31,089 bases of DNA from an uncultured Eubacteriales bacterium. GTDB lineage: Bacteria > Bacillota > Clostridia > Oscillospirales > Oscillospiraceae. The first letter of the stretch is position 1; every line of letters begins with the position of its first letter. This document shows positions 23,098 to 30,481 of the stretch, piece after piece. The position numbers were made by a program, and so were the translations under genes. The notes beneath the pieces were generated by a model. The model did not search any database. It saw only the letters and a program-made list of their open reading frames with translations, and was not told where the DNA came from. The stretch lies in NCBI GenBank assembly GCA_900545925.1, contig URAZ01000038.1:1-31089 (forward strand), given 5' to 3'.

Positions 23098-23854
23098 AAG
23101 CTATGCAGCGCTTACGCCGCTTCTGTCCGCACAGCTTCGGCGCGGTGTGGTGACCAACTGCTTTTTATCCCCGGCAGACTACCAGCGCGAAATCGATGCC
23201 GGGCTTTTTTACGAGGAAGGAGACGGCTTTTTGCTGCTGCTTCGGCAGCGGGCCGGATACCGGCTCCTGAACTTCTATCTGCACCCCGGTGCAAAGCTTT
23301 GCCTGCCGGAGCAGCCTTCCCCGCTCATCACAGAACTTGCCTGCCGCGAAAAGGACCAAGACGCCATGCGTCGGGCGCAGGACGCGCTGTGTGCGCTCGG
23401 CTTTACCGAGGCTTTTTTCCGTCTGCGGCGTACGCGGGCGGCAATTCCTGTCCAGAATACCGCTGAGACTCCGGCAGAGGCTTCATTTGAGGCTGTGCGG
23501 GCGTTTTTACTTGAACAGTTCGACCCGCTGACGGGCTGCATCCCGCCGGACGAGGAACTCCGACAGGCGGTCGGCGCCGGGCAGGTGCTGTGTTTGACAG
23601 ACGCGAACGGAATTTCCGGACTTCTGCACTATACACCCGGGCGGGCGCAGTGCGAGATCCGCCATCTGGCCGTCCGTGCAGACTGCCGGGGGCTTGGATG
23701 CGCCGGACGGCTGCTGCGGCTGCTGGAGATGAAGACCGGCGGGCAGAAATGTATCGTCTGGGCGCGGGTGGGGAATACCCCCGCTGAACATGTATACGAA
23801 AAAAATCAGTTTCAGCCGGACGGATGGCGTTCCGTCGTGCTGCGGCTGGGATAA
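23084..23854 (+). CDS. GNAT-family acyltransferase inside the Dlt-like operon
   Basis: A 256-residue protein. The C-terminal part (about 140-250) is a GNAT acetyltransferase fold, with strand 4 and the acyl-CoA loop readable as IRHLAVRADCRGLGCAGRLL and a late NTPAEHVYEKNQF segment. The first 130 residues may be a second, degenerate GNAT-like half. No signal peptide or membrane helix is seen, so it should act in the cytoplasm. The ATG overlaps the adenylation gene by 14 bp, with AAGGA 11 nt upstream, giving translational coupling. It might acylate the amino group of the activated substrate, act on a glycan precursor, or use the carrier protein as donor; the sequence does not decide. Standard dlt operons lack such a gene. 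Confidence 0.8.
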   Translation: MRRVESYAALTPLLSAQLRRGVVTNCFLSPADYQREIDAGLFYEEGDGFLLLLRQRAGYRLLNFYLHPGAKLCLPEQPSPLITELACREKDQDAMRRAQDALCALGFTEAFFRLRRTRAAIPVQNTAETPAEASFEAVRAFLLEQFDPLTGCIPPDEELRQAVGAGQVLCLTDANGISGLLHYTPGRAQCEIRHLAVRADCRGLGCAGRLLRLLEMKTGGQKCIVWARVGNTPAEHVYEKNQFQPDGWRSVVLRLG

Positions 23855-23869
23855 AGGAGTTTTGACACT

Positions 23870-24097
23870 ATGAGGAAGCAGATCATTGAGATCCTGACGG
23901 AGATTTGTCCGGGCATTGACTTTGAGAACGAAACGGCCCTCATCGACGACGGCCTGATCGACTCGCTGGATATCGTCGCGGTCGTGACGGAACTGATGGA
24001 GGCGTTCGATGTGGAACTTGGCGTGGACGATCTGACGCCGGAGAACTTCAACAGCGTCGAGGCCATCGAGGACCTCATCGAGAGCCGGCAGAACTGA
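23870..24097 (+). CDS. DltC-like acyl/aminoacyl carrier protein
   Basis: A 75-residue acidic carrier protein. GLIDSLDIVAVV carries the phosphopantetheine attachment Ser32; the D-S-L motif preceded by LIDDG is typical of DltC and D-alanyl carrier proteins. AAAGGAG stands about 10 nt before the ATG. The stop codon is one base from the MBOAT start, so the two are tightly coupled. It should accept the acyl-adenylate product of the first gene and present it to the MBOAT protein at the membrane. Confidence 0.92.
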   Translation: MRKQIIEILTEICPGIDFENETALIDDGLIDSLDIVAVVTELMEAFDVELGVDDLTPENFNSVEAIEDLIESRQN

Positions 24098-24098
24098 T

Positions 24099-25643
24099 AT
24101 GTCCTTTGCCTCCTTGCCCTTTGTGGGGCTCGTTGCGGCGGGCGTCATTCTGTATTATCTGGTTCCGAAGCAGGCGCAGTGGGTCGTGCTGCTGCTGGCG
24201 AGCATGGTCTTTTACCTGTCCGGCGGCGTTAAAAGCGCCGTCTGGCTCGTGCTGGTCGCGGGGTTGACGTGGCTGGCGGGACTGCTGCTCGAAAAGCAGA
24301 ACGCACGCCCCGCGCCCGATAAGGCTGCGAAGACTGCCGTGCGCAGCGCGAAGAAGCGGATCTGCGCAGCGTGTCTCGTGCTCTGCTTCGGGCTTTTGTA
24401 TCTCATGAAATACTGGAACTTCACGGCCTCCGCGTTGCCGTCTGCCCTCGGGGACAAGCTTCCCCGGTGGGATTTTGTTGTGCCGCTGGGACTATCGTAT
24501 TTCATCTTTCAGAGCGTGGGCTATGTGATCGACGTCTATCGAGGAAAGCTGTCCGCGCAGAAAAACCCGCTGAAATACGGCCTGTTTGTTTCGTTCTTCC
24601 CGCAGATGGTGCAGGGTCCCATCAGCCGGTACGACCAGCTTGCCCCGCAGCTTTTATCGCAGCGCAGCCTTGACTGGCGCGATCTGAAGCTTGGCATTCA
24701 GCTGTGCCTCTGGGGCTACTTTAAAAAGCTTGTCATCGCCGACCGGGCCGCCGTGCTTGTAAACGCTGTCATCGCGGAGAACTGCCCCTACGGCGGCGCG
24801 ATCATTGCCAGCGGCATTCTGTTCTACTGCATTCAGCTTTACTGCGATTTTTCCGGCGGCATTGACATCACACGCGGCGTCGCGCGGATGTTCGGCATTG
24901 ACATGGCCGAGAATTTCCGCCGCCCGATCTTCGCAATGTCCCTGACGGAATACTGGCGGCGCTGGCACATTACGCTCGGTGCGTGGATGCGCGACTATGT
25001 GTTTTATCCGCTGTCGCTGTCCAAGACCTTCGGGAAACTTTCCCGCTGGGCCCGCACGCATATCAAGGGCACAGGCGGCAAGATTTTTGCCACATCGCTT
25101 GCGACGTTCATCGTCTATCTGATCATCGGCATCTGGCACGGGGCGAACTTCCGCTATATTGCTTTCGGTCTGTGGAACGGCGTGCTCATTACGGCCTCCC
25201 TTCTGCTGGAACGGACGTTTTTGCGCTGGAAATCGGCGCTGCACATCAACGATAAATCCGCCGCATGGCGCGTGTTCATGACGCTGCGCACGATGCTGCT
25301 GGTGTTCATTGGGCGGTATTTCACGCGTTCGCCGCGCCTGAGCTGCGTGTTCCGGTTTTTGAAGACGACCGTGCTGCATCCGCAGCCGTCGCAGCTGTTC
25401 GACGGGACGCTTTTGTCGTTCGGCCTTGCAAAGACGGATTTTCTTGTGATCGCGCTGGGACTGGCCGTTTTGTTGACGCTTGAGTGCTTTCAGGAGCGCG
25501 GCGTGCAGATCTGGGCTGCGCTGGAAAAGAAGTCTGGCTTTGTGCAGTGGCTTACCGTGACGGCGCTGCTGCTGGCTGTGCTGCTGCTCGGCGTGTTCCG
25601 GGCCGGGTATATCCCGTCGGGCTTTATCTATACGCAGTTCTGA
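24099..25643 (+). CDS. MBOAT family O-acyltransferase (DltB/AlgI-like)
   Basis: A 514-residue polytopic membrane protein with ten or more hydrophobic segments. Visible landmarks: YHxxx-free N-terminal helices, PLGLSYFIFQSVGYVIDVYRG, SFFPQMVQGPISRY, the YCDFSGGIDITRGVARMFGI segment, the conserved FRRPIFAMSLTEYWRRWHITLGAWMRDYVFYPL block, and the catalytic His347 in IGIWHGANFRY. These features place it with the DltB/AlgI/PatA group, which moves an acyl group from a cytoplasmic carrier to an extracytoplasmic acceptor. It begins one base after the carrier-protein gene and is followed after 12 bp by the SGNH-NodB gene, the usual place of DltD or AlgX-like partners. Confidence 0.92.
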   Translation: MSFASLPFVGLVAAGVILYYLVPKQAQWVVLLLASMVFYLSGGVKSAVWLVLVAGLTWLAGLLLEKQNARPAPDKAAKTAVRSAKKRICAACLVLCFGLLYLMKYWNFTASALPSALGDKLPRWDFVVPLGLSYFIFQSVGYVIDVYRGKLSAQKNPLKYGLFVSFFPQMVQGPISRYDQLAPQLLSQRSLDWRDLKLGIQLCLWGYFKKLVIADRAAVLVNAVIAENCPYGGAIIASGILFYCIQLYCDFSGGIDITRGVARMFGIDMAENFRRPIFAMSLTEYWRRWHITLGAWMRDYVFYPLSLSKTFGKLSRWARTHIKGTGGKIFATSLATFIVYLIIGIWHGANFRYIAFGLWNGVLITASLLLERTFLRWKSALHINDKSAAWRVFMTLRTMLLVFIGRYFTRSPRLSCVFRFLKTTVLHPQPSQLFDGTLLSFGLAKTDFLVIALGLAVLLTLECFQERGVQIWAALEKKSGFVQWLTVTALLLAVLLLGVFRAGYIPSGFIYTQF

Positions 25644-25655
25644 GGCGGTGATCGA

Positions 25656-27485
25656 ATGAGTTCAAAAAAATGGGTACTGGTCTTTCTTGCGACTGTCTTT
25701 GTGCTGGCCGCGCTGCTGGCGGCGCTGAATCTTGCCGCCGATCCCTTCGGCGCGTTCGGAGACAGGCTGCTTTCCTGGTTCTCCTACGACGAGACGAATA
25801 ACCCCCGCGTGGCGAAGTTTACCTATCTCGAGCAGCACCATGATGAATATGATTCCTATATTCTCGGCTGCTCATCGACCAGTTCGTTCCCGGTAGACGC
25901 GTTCAACGAGGCGTATGGCGCCAGCTTTTACAATCTCATCATGTACGGTGCGGATATGCGCGACTGCGAAAAGATCGCGCAATATCTGGTGGAGCATTAC
26001 GAGGTCAAGAATCTCATTCTGAATGTCTATCTCGACAACGGTCTGACCTACGACGAGGAATCCGACCGGCTGACGAAGAACCTCCACTATAAGGAGGACC
26101 CCGACACGTCCGCACTCTCGTATTACACGCGCTATCTCTTCGCCGACCCGCGCTATGCGCTTGCCAAGCTGAACGCGCTGCGCACGGACACCATTCTGCC
26201 GCAGACATTCGACGTGTTTGACGAGCGGACAGGCTGCTATGACAAGCGCGTGCGCGACGCAGAACCGATCGGCAGCGAGGAACGCTATCTCGAAAGCTAC
26301 CCCGTCTTCGCCGACTATCCGCACCAGACGCTTTCGCTCCCGTATACGGAGCAGTGCATGCAGAGCGTCGCGTCGATCAAGGCTTTGTGCGAGGAAGCGG
26401 GTGTGAACCTCACCGTCGTCGCCGGGCCGGTGTATGCCGAGTATCTGAAAAATTATGAACCGGAAACCGTCGCGCAGTTTTACCGCTCGCTGGCACAGGT
26501 CACGCCGTTCTGGGATTTTTCGTCCAGCAGCGTCAGCTGCGAGATGCGCTATTTCTATGACGGCACGCACTTCCGCAACAACGCCGGCGAAATGATCTGC
26601 GCCCGCATGACGGGCCGGACGGATCTCTGGATCCCGGACGATTTCGGAACCCATGTGACCGCCGACACCCCGGAGGATTATTTTTTGAACGTCCTGTCGC
26701 CGGAACCACTTTCACAGGACGAGATCAGCACGCAGGTGCCCATCCTCATGTACCACCATCTGTCTGAGGACGTGACGAACAGCGAAATGGTTTCACCTGA
26801 GCAGTTCGAGGCGCAGATCCGGGCGCTGGCCGAGGCCGGATATACCGGCATTTCGTTTGACGAACTGCAGGCATATGTCCTGCGGGGCGAGCCGCTTCCC
26901 GAAAAGCCGGTCGTCATTACCTTTGACGACGGGTACAGGAGCAATTACACGCTGGCCTATCCGATTTTGCAGAAATACGGCATGAAGGCGACGATCTTCG
27001 CCATCGGCGTTTCGTTCGGAACGGATCATTACAAGGATACGGACTATGCCATCACGCCGCACTTCGGCGCGGATGAGGCAGCGGAAATGACCGCGTCGGG
27101 CCTTATTTCCATCCAGAGCCATACCTACGACATGCACCAGTGGCCGCCGTATGAAACGGGCTCGGCCGTGCGGGAGAACATCCTCCAGCTGCCCGGCGAA
27201 AGCGAGGAATCCTATGTACAGGCGCTGACGGAGGACTTTACGCGCAGCCGTGCGCTCTTAGAGGGCGCGACCGGTCAGCCGGTCGATGTGCTGGCATATC
27301 CCGCCGGACAGTATTCCACGCTGGCGCAGGTCACGCTCCAGTCGCTCGGCGTGCATGTGACGCTCTCGACCAATCCGGGCGTCAACACCGTCGTCAAGGG
27401 GCTGCCGCAGACGCTTTACGCCATGCTCCGCTTCGGCATTACGGAGGATATCTCGCCGGAGGCGCTGCTGGACATGATTCAATAA
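25656..27485 (+). CDS. Membrane-anchored SGNH (DltD/AlgX-like) - polysaccharide deacetylase (NodB) fusion
   Basis: 609 residues. An N-terminal membrane anchor (about 5-27, no clear cleavage site) leads to an outside-facing body. Domain 1 (about 40-345) looks SGNH-like: a strand ending YILGCSSTSSF gives the probable nucleophile Ser73, and YDGTHFRNN gives an Asp302-x-x-His305 pair. Domain 2 (about 360-605) is a NodB polysaccharide deacetylase: PILMYHHL, VVITFDDGY (Asp424, Asp425), SHTYDMH (His489, His494) and LAYPAGQYS. In alginate and Dlt systems the protein after the MBOAT enzyme transfers the acyl group to the polymer. Here that role is joined to removal of N-acetyl groups from a glycan. Last gene of the operon, followed by a terminator. 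Confidence 0.87.
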   Translation: MSSKKWVLVFLATVFVLAALLAALNLAADPFGAFGDRLLSWFSYDETNNPRVAKFTYLEQHHDEYDSYILGCSSTSSFPVDAFNEAYGASFYNLIMYGADMRDCEKIAQYLVEHYEVKNLILNVYLDNGLTYDEESDRLTKNLHYKEDPDTSALSYYTRYLFADPRYALAKLNALRTDTILPQTFDVFDERTGCYDKRVRDAEPIGSEERYLESYPVFADYPHQTLSLPYTEQCMQSVASIKALCEEAGVNLTVVAGPVYAEYLKNYEPETVAQFYRSLAQVTPFWDFSSSSVSCEMRYFYDGTHFRNNAGEMICARMTGRTDLWIPDDFGTHVTADTPEDYFLNVLSPEPLSQDEISTQVPILMYHHLSEDVTNSEMVSPEQFEAQIRALAEAGYTGISFDELQAYVLRGEPLPEKPVVITFDDGYRSNYTLAYPILQKYGMKATIFAIGVSFGTDHYKDTDYAITPHFGADEAAEMTASGLISIQSHTYDMHQWPPYETGSAVRENILQLPGESEESYVQALTEDFTRSRALLEGATGQPVDVLAYPAGQYSTLAQVTLQSLGVHVTLSTNPGVNTVVKGLPQTLYAMLRFGITEDISPEALLDMIQ

Positions 27486-27496
27486 TAGCTGCAATA

Positions 27497-27537
27497 AGAA
27501 ACAGGCTGTCCGTTCAATGTACGGGCAGCCTGTTTCT
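27497..27537 (+). terminator. Intrinsic terminator of the Dlt-like operon
   Basis: A 17-bp stem (27497-27513 with 27521-27537) with a single G:T pair and a 7-nt loop, starting 12 bp after the stop codon of the fusion gene. The descending arm itself supplies TGTTTCTT, followed by AAACC. It cleanly separates the operon from ygeY. Confidence 0.8.
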
Positions 27538-27591
27538 TAAACCAAATACATGAATTTCCACATAAGCAAGAGTAGAATGCAAAGCTTCATA

Positions 27592-27647
27592 AAAAATTTT
27601 AGGTCAGCAAAAATTTTGTTTGACATCTGCTTTTCATGTGGTATGAT
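27592..27647 (+). promoter_or_regulatory. Strong promoter with A-tract element upstream of ygeY
   Basis: Consensus -35 TTGACA (27620-27625), a 16-bp spacer, and -10 TATGAT (27642-27647). Just upstream are two copies of AAAAATTTT (27592-27600 and 27609-27617, 17 bp apart), like an UP element or a bent-DNA/repressor site. The leader of about 70 nt ends in GGGAGG (27706-27711). The strong promoter fits the extremely biased codon use of ygeY and ygeW. Confidence 0.7.
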
Positions 27648-27723
27648 GGTAACAGAAGACGTCTGCACGGCAGGCGCCGCAGATCAGAAAGAATAATAAA
27701 TAAATGGGAGGTACCCTGCGTTT

Positions 27724-29121
27724 ATGAATTATGATGCTATCAAAAAGGCTGCCGAAGGCTACAGAACCGACATGGCAAAGTTCCTCCGCGACATGATCGC
27801 AATTCCGTCCGAGTCCTGCGAGGAAGAGGGCGTCGTCAAGCGCATCGCTGCCGAGATGGAAAAGCTGGGCTATGACAAGGTCGAGTTCGATAAGCTCGGC
27901 AACGTCATCGGCTGGATGGGCACTGGCGACAAGATCATCGCCATCGACTCCCATATCGATACCGTCGGCATCGGCAACCGCGAAAACTGGACTGCTGATC
28001 CCTACACCGGCTATGAGACCGACGAGATCATCTACGGCCGCGGCGGCTCCGATCAGGAGGGCGGCATGGCTTCCGCTGCCTACGGTGCGAAGATCATGAA
28101 GGACCTGAACCTCATCCCCGAGGGCTACAAGATCATGGTCGTCGGCTCCGTGCAGGAAGAGGACTGCGACGGCATGTGCTGGCAGTCCATCGTCAACGAA
28201 TACTTTAACGGCCCCGAGGACGCACGCAGCAAGATCGAGTTCGTCATCTCCACCGAGCCGACCGACGGCGGCATCTACCGCGGCCATCGCGGCAGAATGG
28301 AAATCCGCGTTGACATGCACGGCGTCTCCTGCCATGGCTCCGCTCCGGAGCGCGGCGACAACGCGATCCACAAGATGGCTGAGGTCATCCTGAACGTCCG
28401 CGATCTCAACGAGAACGACGCTTCCGACGACAAGGAGATCAAGGGTCTTGTCAAGATGCTCGACCCGAAGTACAACCCCGAGCATTACGAAGACGCCCGC
28501 TTCCTCGGCCGCGGCACCTGCACCACCAGCCAGATCTTCTACACCTCCCCGTCCCGCTGCGCAGTTGCGGACTCCTGCTCCATCTCCATTGACCGCCGCA
28601 TGACGGCCGGCGAGACCTATCAGTCCTGCCTGAAGGAGATCGAGGATCTGCCCGCCTGCAAGAAGTATGCCAAGGACGTCAAGGTTTCCATGTACATGTA
28701 CGACCGTCCCGCGTGGACCGGCCATGTCTATGAGACCGAGTGCTTCTTCCCGACCTGGATCAACAAGGCCTCCGCGCCGCACGTCCAGGCTCTGGTCGAT
28801 GCGCACCATGCCCTGTGGGGCGAGAACCGTCTGTGGGCCGACGAGACTGCTAAGGCAAAGCGCGAAGGCCGTCCGCTGACCGACAAGTGGACCTTCTCCA
28901 CCAACGGCGTTTCCATCCAGGGCCGCTACGGCATCCCCTGCGTTGGCTTCGGCCCCGGCGCCGAGTCTCAGGCACACGCCCCCAACGAGATCACATGGAA
29001 GCAGGATCTGGTCGTCTGCGCCGCGCTGTACGCCGCTGTTCCCATGCTCTATAAGCCTGAGAACAAGGACGGCTCCGCCACCTCCTTCCGTCAGGAACTC
29101 ACCGGCAACGACATTAAGTAA
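27724..29121 (+). CDS. ygeY: YgeY family selenium metabolism-linked M20 hydrolase
   Basis: A 465-residue zinc-dependent hydrolase of the M20/ArgE/DapE fold in the YgeY branch. Metal and catalytic residues are visible: DSHIDTV (His77, Asp79), GRGGSDQEGG (Asp110), QEEDCDG (Glu145 base, Glu146 ligand), and a late AHAPNE His. YgeY genes travel with YgeW, carbamate kinase and selenium-dependent molybdenum hydroxylases in anaerobic purine/urate breakdown, where YgeY is thought to open or hydrolyse a ureido or diamino intermediate. The exact reaction is not fixed by sequence. First gene of the cluster. Codons are almost all the G/C-ending preferred set, which suggests high expression. Confidence 0.93.
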   Translation: MNYDAIKKAAEGYRTDMAKFLRDMIAIPSESCEEEGVVKRIAAEMEKLGYDKVEFDKLGNVIGWMGTGDKIIAIDSHIDTVGIGNRENWTADPYTGYETDEIIYGRGGSDQEGGMASAAYGAKIMKDLNLIPEGYKIMVVGSVQEEDCDGMCWQSIVNEYFNGPEDARSKIEFVISTEPTDGGIYRGHRGRMEIRVDMHGVSCHGSAPERGDNAIHKMAEVILNVRDLNENDASDDKEIKGLVKMLDPKYNPEHYEDARFLGRGTCTTSQIFYTSPSRCAVADSCSISIDRRMTAGETYQSCLKEIEDLPACKKYAKDVKVSMYMYDRPAWTGHVYETECFFPTWINKASAPHVQALVDAHHALWGENRLWADETAKAKREGRPLTDKWTFSTNGVSIQGRYGIPCVGFGPGAESQAHAPNEITWKQDLVVCAALYAAVPMLYKPENKDGSATSFRQELTGNDIK

Positions 29122-29135
29122 GTTTTGCGGCATAC

Positions 29136-29164
29136 AGGCATGAGTCCCAACGGGGCTCATGCCT
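29136..29164 (+). other. Intercistronic hairpin between ygeY and ygeW
   Basis: A 13-bp stem (29136-29148 with 29152-29164; one T:G pair) with an AAC loop, in an 89-bp gap. No T run follows on the plus strand, so it is not a standard terminator. It probably marks an RNA-processing or stabilising structure, or a weak attenuator, inside the operon. Confidence 0.5.
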
Positions 29165-29210
29165 CCCGCAGTGTGAAAACCATCTGATAAAAAACTTAAG
29201 GAGAAAGAAC

Positions 29211-30404
29211 ATGAGCAAAACTGTTGAACTGGCAAGACATCTTGAGAAGCTCCACATCAACAACATGTATAAGACCGACTTCTACTGGACTTGGGACAAG
29301 ACCGACGACGAGATCGACGCTGTCTTTACCGTAGCCGACGCTCTGCGCGACCTGCGTGAGCGCAACAAGTCCACGAAGATCTTCAACTCCGGTCTGGGCA
29401 TCTCCCTGTTCCGCGACAACTCCACCCGTACCCGCTTCTCTTTCGCCTCCGCCTGCAACTTCCTCGGCCTCGAGGAGCAGGTCCTCGACGAGAAGAAGTC
29501 CCAGATCGCCCATGGCGAGACGGTCCGTGAAACGGCCAACATGGTTTCCTTCATGGCTGATGTCATCGGCATCCGCGACGATATGTACATCCATCAGGGC
29601 CACGAGTACCAGAAGACGTTCATGGACGCTCTGGAAGAGGGCTACCGCGACGGCATTCTCGAGCAGAGACCCACGCTCGTCAACCTGCAGTGCGATGTTG
29701 ACCATCCGACGCAGTGCATGGCCGACATGCTGCATGTCATCCACTACTTCGGCGGCGTTGAGAATCTGAAGGGCAAGAAGGTTGCCATGACCTGGGCCTA
29801 CTCCCCCAGCTACGGCAAGCCGCTGTCCGTCCCGCAGGGCGTTATCGGCCTGTTCACCCGCTTCGGCATGGACGTCACGCTGGCCCATCCGGAAGGATAC
29901 GACGTGTTCCCCGAGGTTGAAGAGATTGCCCGCAAGAACTGCGAGAAGTACGGCTCCAAGTTCCACAAGACCAACTCCATGGCCGAAGCTTTCCAGGACG
30001 CCGATATTGTCTATCCGAAGTCCTGGGCTCCGTTCAAGGCGATGGAAAAGCGCTCCGAACTGTACGTCAAGGGCGACCAGAAGGGCATCGACGAGCTCGA
30101 AAAGGAACTGCTGGCGCAGAACGCCGAGCATAAGGACTGGACTTGCTCCGAAGAGATGATGAAGCTGACGAAGGACGGCAAGGCTCTGTACCTGCACTGC
30201 CTGCCCGCCGACATCTCCGGTCTGTCCTGCCCCGAGGGCGAAGTTGACAACTCCGTGTTCGACCGCTATCTGGTGCCTCTGTACAAGCAGGCTTCTTACA
30301 AGCCGTACATCATTGCCGCTATGATCTTCCTGGCTCAGGTCAAGGATCCGGTCAAGGCTCTGATGGACCTCGACTCCGCTGACAACAAGCGCAAGATGTT
30401 CTAA
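29211..30404 (+). CDS. ygeW: Knotted carbamoyltransferase YgeW
   Basis: A 397-residue enzyme of the aspartate/ornithine transcarbamoylase superfamily, YgeW branch. The carbamoyl-phosphate loop is SLFRDNSTRTRFSF (Ser71-Thr-Arg-Thr-Arg75), with DHPTQ (164-168) and HCLPAD (329-334). Longer than ornithine carbamoyltransferase (about 330 residues), as is normal for this branch. It probably works in the phosphorolytic direction, turning a ureido intermediate plus phosphate into carbamoyl phosphate for the carbamate kinase encoded next. The natural substrate is not established by sequence. A TAAGGAGAAAG ribosome site precedes the ATG, and codon bias is as strong as in ygeY. Confidence 0.94.
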   Translation: MSKTVELARHLEKLHINNMYKTDFYWTWDKTDDEIDAVFTVADALRDLRERNKSTKIFNSGLGISLFRDNSTRTRFSFASACNFLGLEEQVLDEKKSQIAHGETVRETANMVSFMADVIGIRDDMYIHQGHEYQKTFMDALEEGYRDGILEQRPTLVNLQCDVDHPTQCMADMLHVIHYFGGVENLKGKKVAMTWAYSPSYGKPLSVPQGVIGLFTRFGMDVTLAHPEGYDVFPEVEEIARKNCEKYGSKFHKTNSMAEAFQDADIVYPKSWAPFKAMEKRSELYVKGDQKGIDELEKELLAQNAEHKDWTCSEEMMKLTKDGKALYLHCLPADISGLSCPEGEVDNSVFDRYLVPLYKQASYKPYIIAAMIFLAQVKDPVKALMDLDSADNKRKMF

Positions 30405-30427
30405 TTCGCTTCTGACTACACAAATAA

Positions 30428-30460
30428 GCATATGGCAGGAGCGCCGCTCCTGCCATATGC
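30428..30460 (+). other. Perfect 15-bp intercistronic hairpin between ygeW and the carbamate kinase gene
   Basis: Perfect 15-bp stem (30428-30442 with 30446-30460) with a GCC loop. It starts 24 bp past the ygeW stop and ends only about 7 nt before the AAGAGGA ribosome site of the next gene. No T run follows on the plus strand. It may protect the ygeW message end or tune translation of the kinase. Confidence 0.55.
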
Positions 30461-30481
30461 AGTATCAAGAGGAATTATAAA

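Noticed and set aside
27634..30431. Long minus-strand open frames opposite ygeY and ygeW
   Set aside because: They mirror strongly biased genes with clear family motifs on the plus strand; the mirrored proteins are low-complexity Val/Leu/Asp-rich and have no family signature.
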